The notes below the pieces were generated by a model. It worked only from the letters and a program-made list of their open reading frames with translations. It was not told where the DNA came from and made no database searches. From JBGTSJ01 sp041940305 (lineage in GTDB: Bacteria; Planctomycetota; Planctomycetia; Planctomycetales; Planctomycetaceae), in NCBI GenBank assembly GCA_041940305.1, contig JBGTSJ010000017.1:62001-126000 (forward strand): a stretch of DNA of 64,000 nucleotides. The letters run 5' to 3'. Numbering within the stretch: position 1 is the stretch's first letter; each line of letters starts with the position of its first letter. Made by a program: the position numbers and the translations under genes. This document shows positions 17,557 through 26,082 of this stretch, in pieces.

Positions 17557-18597
17557 TTACGCCGCCGGTGCGTCCCTGACGAATCCGAACTCGTCCAGCA
17601 ACTCCTGCAGCACGCTGGCCCCGGTGCAGCCGTCGGCCAACGCCTCGTAGTTCAGGCGCATCCGGTGCAGCAGCACGTCTTCGGCGAGGGCGTACAGGTC
17701 GTCGGGAACGACGTAATCGCGTCCATGAATCAATGCCCGCGCCCGCGCCGCTTTCACCAGCGCGATCCCCGCCCGCGGGCTGCACCCCAGTTCGATCCGC
17801 CGATGATGCCGCGTCCGCTTGACCAGTTCCACGACATGCTCGACAAACGTCTCGGAGACATAGACGTCGTTGACCGTTTCCATCGCCTCCACCAGTTGCT
17901 CGGCCGAACCGACGACGCTGTTCTGCAGCAGGTCGAATTCGGTCTGCACGATGGCCCCCTTGTCCTCCCGCTGCACGCGCAGCGCAAGATTCCGCTTGAG
18001 GATTTCCCGCTCTTCATCCACCTCGGGATAATGCAGCCGGTGGCACAGCATGAACCGGTCCAGCTGCGCCTCCGGCAATTCGAACGTCCCGCTCTGCTCG
18101 ACGGGGTTCTGCGTGGCAATCACCAGGAACGGCGCAGGCAACCGGAACGTCTCCTTGCCGATCGTCACTTTCCGCTCCTGCATCGCTTCCAGCAGCGCGC
18201 TCTGCACTTTCGGCGCCGCCCGGTTGATCTCATCGGCGAGCAGCAGGTTCGTAAACACGGGCCCTTTCACGACGCGGAACTCGTTGCTCCGCTGGTCCAG
18301 GATCTCGCTCCCCAGGATGTCCGACGGCAGCAGGTCGATCGTGAACTGCACCCGCGCGAAGCTCAGATCAACGCACTTGGCGAGCGTTGAGACCAGCAGC
18401 GTCTTCGCCAGCCCCGGGACTCCCTGCAACAACAGGTGTCCTCCGGTGAACAGCGCCACCAGCAGCCGCTCCACGACGACGTCCTGCCCCACGACCACAG
18501 TCGCGATCTGCTCCCGCACCGCCGTTATGAAGCGGATGGCGTTCTCGGCGGAGCCGCTTGGAATGGACGAATCAGGGTCGTGGAGGGCGGTCGCCAT
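17557..18597 (-). CDS. MoxR family AAA+ ATPase
   Basis: Cytoplasmic AAA+ ATPase of 346 residues, thought to remodel or mature protein complexes together with DUF58 and VWA partners. Walker A is GVPGLAKT, Walker B is FTNLLLADEINRA, sensor 1 is FLVIATQNPVEQSGTF, and the arginine-finger region LPEAQLDRFMLC is typical of MoxR. The C-terminal lid has SPRAGIALVKAARARALIHGRDYVVPDDL. The start at 18597 (MATALHDPDSS) is preferred over the open frame to 18744 because the preceding residues look non-coding. It is the first gene of the leftward Bat-like operon, so the promoter should lie in 18598-18858. Confidence 0.95.
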   Translation of the reverse strand: MATALHDPDSSIPSGSAENAIRFITAVREQIATVVVGQDVVVERLLVALFTGGHLLLQGVPGLAKTLLVSTLAKCVDLSFARVQFTIDLLPSDILGSEILDQRSNEFRVVKGPVFTNLLLADEINRAAPKVQSALLEAMQERKVTIGKETFRLPAPFLVIATQNPVEQSGTFELPEAQLDRFMLCHRLHYPEVDEEREILKRNLALRVQREDKGAIVQTEFDLLQNSVVGSAEQLVEAMETVNDVYVSETFVEHVVELVKRTRHHRRIELGCSPRAGIALVKAARARALIHGRDYVVPDDLYALAEDVLLHRMRLNYEALADGCTGASVLQELLDEFGFVRDAPAA

Positions 18598-18858
18598 ATT
18601 CAGAAGTGACTCCGGAAGGATGCGGCCGGACCGGCGGGGACGGGAACGCGAACGACCTGCGCAACGGACTGATGGGCAGATGAGCAGCCTCGCATTCAGC
18701 GTAGGGAGGCGAACCCAGAGTTTCAATTCCGCTGCCGATGTCAATCGCTCCTTTTCCCCGCTCCCGTTCTGAATCGATCAGACGGAACGCGCTTCGCCGC
18801 GCCGATTCAACCGGGGAACTGATCCGGTCCGGTTTCCCGACTGCGCGCTCGGCAGCGA

Positions 18859-21800
18859 TCAGGCCGGCGATCGATCGTCCGCCCGCGCTGCCAGCTTCGG
18901 ATGCGCCAGAATCAACTCGATGCTCTGCAGCGACGGCGGCTTGACGATGTGCTCATCGAAGCCGGCATCGCGGGACCTCCGCCGGTCCTCTTCCTGACCA
19001 TATCCCGTCACGGCAACCAGCAGCGGCTGCGGCCCGGACATCATCTGCCGGATCGACCGCCCTACCTGGTATCCGTCCATCCCCGGCAGGCCGATGTCGA
19101 GTAATACGACGGAAGGATGAAACTCTCTGATCACTGCGAGCGCCGACGGACCGTCATGGGCCGTGCGCACCTCGTGCGGTCCCAGCTTCGACAGCAGCCG
19201 CGACACGATCCTCGCCATTCCCACATTGTCGTCCACCACCAGGATCCGCCGCCCCACGCGGGGCAACGGCCGTTGCTCCACGGGTCGCGACTCCAGCGAC
19301 GGAGTGCACACCGGCAGTCGCACGGTAAACTCGCTGCCCCGATTCGGCCCTTCGCTGTATGCCGCAACCGTTCCGCCGTGCATCTCCACCAGGCTGCGCA
19401 CCAGCGTTAATCCGATCCCCAGTCCTCCCTGCGACCGGTCGAGCGAACGCGAGGACTGTGTGAACAGTTCGAAGACGTGCGGCAGCAGGTCCGGGTCGAG
19501 TCCGACGCCGTTGTCGCGCACGCGGATCGCGACCCCCTCCGGCTCGCGTTCCACTGTCAATAAGATCTCTCCGCCGCTGTCCGTGTACTTGCAGGCGTTG
19601 CTCAGCAGGTTCTCCAGCACCTGCACCAGCCGCACCGGATCGACCTCCACCCAGATCGGCTCCTCCGGCTGATGCACCTCCAGCTTGTGGCTGGCGCACT
19701 GCATCATCTCCTTCACCGCTTCCACGGCACGCTCAACGATCGTCCGCAACTCAAACCGCTCGCGGCGCAGCTCGATCTTCCCCCCCACGATCCGCGACAC
19801 GTCGAGCAGGTCGTCCACCAGCCGCACCAGGTGCTCCACCTGGCGCTGCATCACCTCGATCGTCTCCGACTGCCCGTTGGAATCCAGGCTCAGGATGTCC
19901 AGTCCCGTACGGATCGGCGCCAGTGGATTCCTCAGCTCGTGCGCCAGCATCGCCAGGAACTCGTCCTTGCGGCGATCCGCCTCCCGGAGTGCCTGATACA
20001 GCCGCGCATTTTCGATCGCCACCGCCGCGCGATGGGCGAAGTCTTCCGCGAGCCGCAGGTCCTGTTCGCGATATCGCCGCCCCGACTCGGCCCATAGAAA
20101 CGTCAGCGCGCCGACCGTCTTGCCGTGCGCCGACAGCGGAACGCAGATGTATGACTTCAACCCCAGGTCGCGCACAAGTTGACGTCGTTCGTCCGGGACA
20201 TTGCGCTCCGCCAGCAGCGACTCGTCGATATTCGCCACCATCTCCGGCCGCCCGCTGCGGATCACGTGAAGGACCCCGTACTGCTGACCGTTCTCCTCAG
20301 GGACTGATTTCGCGAGTCGCTCCACCAGGGCCAGGCGCTGGGGATCGGCATGCGCCACGGCCACCCGCTCCAGTTCGCCTTCCGCATTGAGCAGATCGAT
20401 GGCGCACCAGTCGGCGAACAGCGGGACCGCCAGCCGCGCCACCTTGTGCAGGGTGCTCTTGTAATCGACCAGTCCCGAGAGTGACTGGCTGGCGTCGGCC
20501 AGAAACCGCAGTGCGTCCTCCGCCTGCTTCCGCTCGGTGATGTCTGCGGAGACACGCAGGATGGCCTTCAGCCGGCCGGTCGCGTCAAGAACCGGCGTCG
20601 CGCTCACCAAAGCATGAAACCGGCTTCCGTCGCGGCGACATTTCACGCGTTCGATCGTGAAGTTCTCCCCCCGCTCCAGTCGGTCGATGTCGTGCTGAGC
20701 TTCGCTTCGCAACTCAGCGGGAATGATCAGATCAACCACCCGCCGACCGATCGCTTCCTCCTCCGTCCATCCGTAGAGGCGCTCCGCGAATGCGTTCCAG
20801 TAGTTGATCGTTCCCGTCGCATCCGTCGCGACCACGGCCTGGTTCACGACGGCCAGCATCTGCGCCTGGAAGCGGATCTGTTCCTCCGCCCAGCGCTGTC
20901 CCGTCACGTCGGTGTTCGTGCCGAACCAGAACTCGACGTTCCCCTCGTCGTCCAGCAACGGCATCGCCCGGGACAGATGCCAGCGGAACTCGCCGTCATG
21001 GCGCCGGAGCGGAAAGGTGTCCTCCCACGGCTCGTTGTTCGCCAACGCACTGCGCCAGCGTTCCAGCACCCGGGGCAATTCATCGGGATCGTGAACCGAC
21101 TGCCAGCCCCAGCCTTCCATCTCGGGGGGAGTCGTGCCCGTGTATTCATACCAGCGCTGGTTGTACCAGAAGATGTGGCCGTCCGGCTTTGCCATCCAGG
21201 CCAGCTGAGGAATCGAGTTCGCCATCTGGCGGAACTGCTCCTCGCTCGCACGCAGCGCGGACTCCGCCCTCCGCCGCGTCGACACATCCCGGAACACCAT
21301 GACCACGCCGATGACCCGTCCACTGTCGTCCCGGACGGGAGCGGCACTGTCATCAATCGCCAGCTCCGTGCCGTTCCGCGCAATCAGCTTTGTATGATTG
21401 GCGAGGCCGACGATCGCCCCCTCACGGAGGGCCTTCATGACCGGGCTCTCCGCCGGCACTCCAGTCTCCTCGCTCACGATGTGGAAGACTCGCTCCAGCG
21501 GTTGCCCTTTCGCATCCGCCTGGCTCCATCCGGTCAACTGTTGGGCGATTTCATTGATGAAGGTGACCCGTGCATCGGTGTCCGTCACGATCACACCGTC
21601 GCCGATGCTGGCGAGGGTGACGCGGAACTGCTCCCGTTCTGCCGCCAGCGAGCCGGCGGCGGAGACGGCGCGGTGACGTGTCGTGTGCAGCGAGTCCATC
21701 AGCCAGCCGATGGCTGTCGCCATCGCGATGAACACGAGCATACTCACCACAGCCGCGCCATCCTGCGGAATGAACGCGTCATCTGGAGGGACAAACAGCC

Positions 21801-22020
21801 ACGAGGCCGTCAACGCCGATAGTCCGACAGCGACCAGCGCGGGGCCGATCCCGCCATACCAGCCCGCCACCGCGACTGCGGCGAACAGCGTGATAAACGG
21901 CACCTGATCGCCGACAATCGGCTCCATCAATACCCGCAGCCAGCAGCCGATCGCCACGCTGCCGACCGACAGCAAATAACGCATCGCCGTCGTCTTTTTG
22001 CTGGGAATCGAATCGGGCAT
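18859..22020 (-). CDS. hybrid sensor histidine kinase: membrane sensor, PAS x3, GAF, HisKA, HATPase, receiver
   Basis: Protein of 1053 residues. Residues 1-110 hold a four-helix KdpD/DUF4118-like membrane module. Three PAS modules follow (about 125-250, 255-380 and 385-500; the middle one reads NSIPQLAWMAKPDGHIFWYNQRWYEYTG). A GAF domain is at about 510-660 and a HisKA helix with phosphoacceptor His in AMLAHELRNPLAPIRTGL. The HATPase domain has NLLSNACKYT, VRDNGVGLDP and GGLGIGLTLVRSLVEMHGG. A C-terminal receiver (ILVVDDN, phospho-Asp in VVLLDIGLPGMDG, Lys in HIVKPP) makes it a hybrid kinase. No PAS cofactor ligand is obvious. No response regulator is adjacent, so output probably passes through a phosphotransfer protein encoded elsewhere. 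It is divergent from the DUF2752 gene. Confidence 0.93.
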   Translation of the reverse strand: MPDSIPSKKTTAMRYLLSVGSVAIGCWLRVLMEPIVGDQVPFITLFAAVAVAGWYGGIGPALVAVGLSALTASWLFVPPDDAFIPQDGAAVVSMLVFIAMATAIGWLMDSLHTTRHRAVSAAGSLAAEREQFRVTLASIGDGVIVTDTDARVTFINEIAQQLTGWSQADAKGQPLERVFHIVSEETGVPAESPVMKALREGAIVGLANHTKLIARNGTELAIDDSAAPVRDDSGRVIGVVMVFRDVSTRRRAESALRASEEQFRQMANSIPQLAWMAKPDGHIFWYNQRWYEYTGTTPPEMEGWGWQSVHDPDELPRVLERWRSALANNEPWEDTFPLRRHDGEFRWHLSRAMPLLDDEGNVEFWFGTNTDVTGQRWAEEQIRFQAQMLAVVNQAVVATDATGTINYWNAFAERLYGWTEEEAIGRRVVDLIIPAELRSEAQHDIDRLERGENFTIERVKCRRDGSRFHALVSATPVLDATGRLKAILRVSADITERKQAEDALRFLADASQSLSGLVDYKSTLHKVARLAVPLFADWCAIDLLNAEGELERVAVAHADPQRLALVERLAKSVPEENGQQYGVLHVIRSGRPEMVANIDESLLAERNVPDERRQLVRDLGLKSYICVPLSAHGKTVGALTFLWAESGRRYREQDLRLAEDFAHRAAVAIENARLYQALREADRRKDEFLAMLAHELRNPLAPIRTGLDILSLDSNGQSETIEVMQRQVEHLVRLVDDLLDVSRIVGGKIELRRERFELRTIVERAVEAVKEMMQCASHKLEVHQPEEPIWVEVDPVRLVQVLENLLSNACKYTDSGGEILLTVEREPEGVAIRVRDNGVGLDPDLLPHVFELFTQSSRSLDRSQGGLGIGLTLVRSLVEMHGGTVAAYSEGPNRGSEFTVRLPVCTPSLESRPVEQRPLPRVGRRILVVDDNVGMARIVSRLLSKLGPHEVRTAHDGPSALAVIREFHPSVVLLDIGLPGMDGYQVGRSIRQMMSGPQPLLVAVTGYGQEEDRRRSRDAGFDEHIVKPPSLQSIELILAHPKLAARADDRSPA

Positions 22021-22264
22021 GAATGCAGGCAGATCCGCGGCGCGGGACTCTGATCAGTTCAACGTCGGAGTTCGACCGAGAGAGTTCTGTTTTAGCCGGG
22101 CACTCCGCCGAACGCCACCGCCACAATTCCAACTCTTGATTCCGGTTGCGCCGGGGAGCAGCACGCCGCATCGTCCGCCTCAGGACATTGCAAACCCGGC
22201 GGCTCCCCTGCAGAATCAGATTGTACTCCAGGCGCGCCCCTCGACGCACCGACATCAACTGCCG

Positions 22265-22765
22265 ATGCCCGAACCTTCCGCCATCATCGAATCAACCGCC
22301 TCTCTAGAGACGCGCCACCCTGTTGATGCGCCCGACGGCTCCGCAGCGCCATCGCAGAAGAGCTACCATCGTACGATGTTGGCCCTGTCGCTGGCCGTGA
22401 TCGTCCTCGCCGTCGTCCTGAGCGTCCGCCGCGATCAGCGCGTCGAATTCGGCTGGCTTCAGGGATGGCCCATTCCCGAACTCTGTCAAAGCAAGGCCCT
22501 GTTCGGCTGGGACTGCCCCGGCTGCGGACTCACCCGCAGTTTCATTCACCTGGCGCACGGCGACATCCGCGCGTCCTATGAGATTCACAGGCTCGGCTGG
22601 TTGCTAGCCCTGCTCGTCGTCCTGCAGGTGCCGTATCGCCTCTGGGCCTTGCGATTCCCGGGCGGTTCCCCGCTGGGAGCCAAAATCCCCTGGGTCGGAA
22701 CCTGGCTGATCGTCCTCCTGCTGATGGCGAACTGGATTGCCCGCATCGTCCAGCAGCTGTCCTGA
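22265..22765 (+). CDS. DUF2752 membrane protein
   Basis: Protein of 166 residues. The DUF2752 signature is plain: WDCPGCGLTRSFIHLAHGDI, preceded by one transmembrane helix (MLALSLAVIVLAVVLSV) and followed by two more (WLLALLVVLQVPYRLWAL and TWLIVLLLMANWIARIV). The conserved CPGCG could bind metal or form a disulphide. Function unknown. The open frame extends back to 21998, but I start at ATG 22265 because the upstream residues are proline-rich spacer-like sequence overlapping the probable promoter shared with the divergent kinase. It is convergent with ribD, 18 bases away. Confidence 0.82.
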   Translation: MPEPSAIIESTASLETRHPVDAPDGSAAPSQKSYHRTMLALSLAVIVLAVVLSVRRDQRVEFGWLQGWPIPELCQSKALFGWDCPGCGLTRSFIHLAHGDIRASYEIHRLGWLLALLVVLQVPYRLWALRFPGGSPLGAKIPWVGTWLIVLLLMANWIARIVQQLS

Positions 22766-22783
22766 ACGGCCCGCCCGGCCGCG

Positions 22784-23902
22784 TCAATCAGCCGCGATGC
22801 GACCCCGCACGTAGATGTCGCCACCGGCTCTGACGACTTCAATTTCTTCCAGCACAAGTGCGTCGGCAATATCGGCCACCCCTTCCCCCCCCACCGGCCC
22901 CGGTGCGCCGCGCCCTCCCACCAGCTTGGGGGCGAGGAAAATGTGGGACTCGTCCACTAATCCCGCGTCAACGGCCGAGCCCAGCAACCGGCCGCCCCCC
23001 TCGATCAGCACGTTCGTCATCCGTCGACGCCCCAGCTCCCGCAATAGCGCCGGCAGATCGACCCGTGTCGCACCCTGGCAATCCTCGACGCCCGCGTTCA
23101 GCACTTCGATACCGGCCCGCCGCAGCGCGTCGCATCGATCCTGCGGCGCGTCCCCGACGACCGCCACAACCGGACCGTCGGAAGCCGACTGCACCAGTCG
23201 GGATTCGAGCGGCAGCCGCGCTTCCCGATCCACCACGACTCGCGCTGGCGTCCTTGGTCCCGGCGGCCGCGCCGTCAGCAGCGGATCATCCGCCACGGCC
23301 GTCCCGATTCCGACGATGATCGCATCCATCCGCCCGCGCAACTTATGCACGATGCGCCGCGACTCCTCCCCCGAAATCCACCGCGAGCTGCCGGTCCGCG
23401 TGGCGATCCGTCCGTCCAGCGTCATCGCCCACTTGGCATGCACGTACGGCATCCCGCGCGTCATCAGCTTTGTGAACGGCGCAATCAGCCGCCGTCCTTC
23501 TTCCGCGAGCAGTCCGATTTCCACGTCGATGCCAGCCTCGCGCAGAATCTGCAGTCCCGCGCCGCTGGTGTGCTCAGCCGGATCCTCCACCGCAATCACG
23601 ACGCGCCGCACGCCGCTCTGCACCACCAGCGGCGCGCAGGGAGGAGTTCGCCCGAAGTGGGCGCACGGCTCCAGCGTGACATACAGCGTCGCGCCGCGGG
23701 CCCGCTCGCCGGCGGCCGCCAGCGCATGCACCTCCGCATGCGGTCCGCCGCACCGCTCGTGATACCCCTCCCCCAGCAGTTCCAGGTCGTCGTTGACAAC
23801 CACCGCCCCCACCGGCGGGTTCGGCTCCACCGCCCCGATCCCGCGCGCAGCCAGCTCCAGCGCCCGCCGCATCACTGACGCAGAATCAGAGAACCGGTGC
23901 AT
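22784..23902 (-). CDS. ribD: bifunctional riboflavin biosynthesis deaminase/reductase
   Basis: Cytoplasmic enzyme of 372 residues that deaminates and then reduces the pyrimidine intermediate of riboflavin synthesis. The N-terminal deaminase has the zinc site HAEVHALAAAGE and the PCAHFGRTPPC motif. The C-terminal reductase begins at YVHAKWAMTLDGRIAT and contains SRWISGEESR, IIVGIGTAVADDPLL and the NVLIEGGGRLLGS nucleotide-binding loop. The length is normal. The start at 23902 is chosen because the open frame further upstream lies inside tyrS, which ends only 11 bases before it. Probably co-transcribed with tyrS. No FMN riboswitch is seen ahead of it. Confidence 0.95.
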   Translation of the reverse strand: MHRFSDSASVMRRALELAARGIGAVEPNPPVGAVVVNDDLELLGEGYHERCGGPHAEVHALAAAGERARGATLYVTLEPCAHFGRTPPCAPLVVQSGVRRVVIAVEDPAEHTSGAGLQILREAGIDVEIGLLAEEGRRLIAPFTKLMTRGMPYVHAKWAMTLDGRIATRTGSSRWISGEESRRIVHKLRGRMDAIIVGIGTAVADDPLLTARPPGPRTPARVVVDREARLPLESRLVQSASDGPVVAVVGDAPQDRCDALRRAGIEVLNAGVEDCQGATRVDLPALLRELGRRRMTNVLIEGGGRLLGSAVDAGLVDESHIFLAPKLVGGRGAPGPVGGEGVADIADALVLEEIEVVRAGGDIYVRGRIAAD

Positions 23903-23913
23903 TCCAGGGAATC

Positions 23914-25146
23914 TCACTGCGACAATCGAACGCGCCCAATCTTCTTCTTTCCCGCCTGCACGATCATGCCGTCCCGCACCGCGATTGCCTGCTGCCGATC
24001 CGTGATGCGGACCTTCTCGTCTCCGTCGAAAAAGTAGGCCCCTCCGCCGCTGATCAGCCGCATCGCCTCGCTGGTCGACGGGCTCAGCCGCAGCGCCTTC
24101 AGCAATGCGGCAGCCGGCATCGCACCGTCCGCACCGAGCTGGTCTCGCTGCAAAGGACACTCCGGAATATCGGCCGGCACCCCCCCCTCGCCGATCTCCC
24201 GCTGCCACCGCACGGCCGCCTCCTCCCCGGCGGCCGCATCGTGATACTGCCCGATCACCGTCTTAGCCAGCGTCACCTTGGCCTCCTTCGGATGTCCCGC
24301 CAGCAGCCGATCGACGTCCGCCAGCGGCAAATCGGTGAGCAATTCGAAGTATTGCCTCACGCACGCATCCGGCACCTGCATGAACTTCTTCATCATCTCG
24401 TACGCCGGTTCCGAGATGCCGATGTAATTGCCGAGACTCTTCCCCATCCGCCGCGTCCCGTCCGTCCCGACCAGGATGGGGGACATCACACCGATCTGCT
24501 GCGGCAACGCCTGGTCCTTCTGCAGGTCGCGAGCCAGCATGAAGGCGTACAACTGCTCGGTTCCCCCCAGTTCCACGTCCGCGCGGATTTTCACTGAGTC
24601 CCACGCCTGCATGATCGGGTACAGGCACTCGTGCAGGTAAATCGCGCTTTGCGATTCCATCCGCTTGGCGAAGTCATCCCGCGTGAGCAGCTGAGCGACG
24701 GTGACCTTGCTCGTCAGCTCCAGCGTCTCGGCAAACGTCATCGGCTGAAACCAGTCGCCGTTCCGGTGCACCTCCGCCCGCTCCAGGTCCACCACTTTCC
24801 CCACCTGAGACAGGTAATGTTGGGCGTGGGTTTCCACCTGTTCCGCGGTCAGCCGCGCCCGCGTCTGGTCGCGCCCGCTCGGATCGCCCACCAGCGCCGT
24901 ATAGTTGCCGATGATGATGACCGCCTGGTGCCCCAGGTCCTGGAACTGCCGCATCTTCCGCAGCGGCACCGTATGCCCCAGGTGGACATCGGCCGCCGTC
25001 GGGTCGATCCCATACTTGATTCGCAGCGGCGTGCCCGTCTTGCGGCTCGCCTCCAGTCGCGGCCGCAGTTCGCTCTCGGGCACGATCTTTTCGATCCCCC
25101 GGCGGATCAGCGACAGTTGCTCGTCAACTTCAGGAAACGACGGCAT
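23914..25146 (-). CDS. tyrS: tyrosine--tRNA ligase
   Basis: Class I aminoacyl-tRNA synthetase of 410 residues that charges tRNA-Tyr. The HIGH-type motif reads VHLGHT, ahead of KMRQFQDLGHQAVIIIGNYTA. The KMSKS-type loop appears as RRMGKSLGN, a common variant in the TyrZ-like branch. The C-terminal S4 RNA-binding domain is visible (ALLKALRLSPSTSEAMRLISGGGAYFFDG). Tyrosine-pocket residues are in YPIMQAWDSVKIRADVELGGTEQLY. ribD follows on the same strand. No T-box leader is expected or seen in the 55 bases upstream. Confidence 0.96.
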   Translation of the reverse strand: MPSFPEVDEQLSLIRRGIEKIVPESELRPRLEASRKTGTPLRIKYGIDPTAADVHLGHTVPLRKMRQFQDLGHQAVIIIGNYTALVGDPSGRDQTRARLTAEQVETHAQHYLSQVGKVVDLERAEVHRNGDWFQPMTFAETLELTSKVTVAQLLTRDDFAKRMESQSAIYLHECLYPIMQAWDSVKIRADVELGGTEQLYAFMLARDLQKDQALPQQIGVMSPILVGTDGTRRMGKSLGNYIGISEPAYEMMKKFMQVPDACVRQYFELLTDLPLADVDRLLAGHPKEAKVTLAKTVIGQYHDAAAGEEAAVRWQREIGEGGVPADIPECPLQRDQLGADGAMPAAALLKALRLSPSTSEAMRLISGGGAYFFDGDEKVRITDRQQAIAVRDGMIVQAGKKKIGRVRLSQ

Positions 25147-25201
25147 CGTCCAACCATTCCTTCTCTGCGTGCAGCGAGTGTCATCGTCAAAGCGACGAAA
25201 G

Positions 25202-26011
25202 TTATCCTTCCGGCAGAACTGAGTCGAGGACCAGCATCACCGTATTGAACAGGGCGTGGGCGACCACGATCGTCCAATACCGCCGCGTGCAATACCACAC
25301 AAACCCTAGCACGAGCGCCAGCGGGAAGATTGCCAGGGAGTCCGGAAACCCATGCACGGCGGCAAACACGGCCGACGCCAGAAGCAGGCCGGCCGTCGCT
25401 CCCAGTCGCGCTGCCATCCAGGATTGGAGGATCACGCGAAATACCAGTTCCTCGAACAGCGGCGCCAGCACCACGGCCGACAGCACCGCCCAGCCATATG
25501 TTTCGAGCGACGGCTGCTCGTGCAACAGCCGCAAGACCGGGTGCAGCCCTTCTTCGGATCGCAGCGGATAGGTCGCGAACAGCGTCAGAAACACGGGCAA
25601 CCATGCCGCCATCACCGTCAGCCCCCCGCAACACACCTGCCGGCCAAGGTGCGTGCCGTCGATCCCCAGCGAGCGGGCCGTCCCGCGATGCGCGCCCGTC
25701 AGTGCCAGCCATAAGAACGCGAACTCGATGGCATGTTCCACGCAAGCGACGCGCATCGCACTTAACACACGGTCAGGATCGAAGGGCTGAGGAGGAAGAT
25801 CTTCCAGCCAGATCCAGGCCGCGACGAGTGCGCGCAGCACCAGCCAGGCCGCCACCAGGCCGATGGCCCAACCGGACACCTCCGCCGGGCGGCTCCGGCT
25901 CCGGTACCACCGCTGCAGCAGGCGTCGCCGGGCGCCGATCCACAGCCACAGCACGCCACTGCCGCAGCACAGCCCGCCAATCAGCACGATTCCCGCCGTG
26001 TACGAGTCCAT
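25202..26011 (-). CDS. CPBP family intramembrane glutamic endopeptidase
   Basis: Polytopic membrane protein of 269 residues. It carries the three CPBP/Abi motifs: the glutamate pair in APLFEELVFRVILQSWMA (EExxxR), the middle FAAVHGFPDSLAIFPLALVLG with its His, and the C-terminal TIVVAHALFNTVML with a second His. These form the intramembrane active site related to Rce1-type prenyl-protein endopeptidases. At least six hydrophobic helices are visible. Substrate unknown; members act in peptide maturation or immunity. It sits 55 bases upstream of tyrS on the same strand. Confidence 0.9.
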   Translation of the reverse strand: MDSYTAGIVLIGGLCCGSGVLWLWIGARRRLLQRWYRSRSRPAEVSGWAIGLVAAWLVLRALVAAWIWLEDLPPQPFDPDRVLSAMRVACVEHAIEFAFLWLALTGAHRGTARSLGIDGTHLGRQVCCGGLTVMAAWLPVFLTLFATYPLRSEEGLHPVLRLLHEQPSLETYGWAVLSAVVLAPLFEELVFRVILQSWMAARLGATAGLLLASAVFAAVHGFPDSLAIFPLALVLGFVWYCTRRYWTIVVAHALFNTVMLVLDSVLPEG

Positions 26012-26082
26012 GCGGCGAGTATAGAGACTTCCCCCGATTCCTGGTTGCCTCGATATTCGGAGCGATTCAGCACTTGGCGCTA

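Noticed and set aside
22784..25201. FMN riboswitch or T-box leader for ribD/tyrS
   Set aside because: Only 11 bases separate the two genes and 55 bases precede tyrS; neither gap can hold such a leader.
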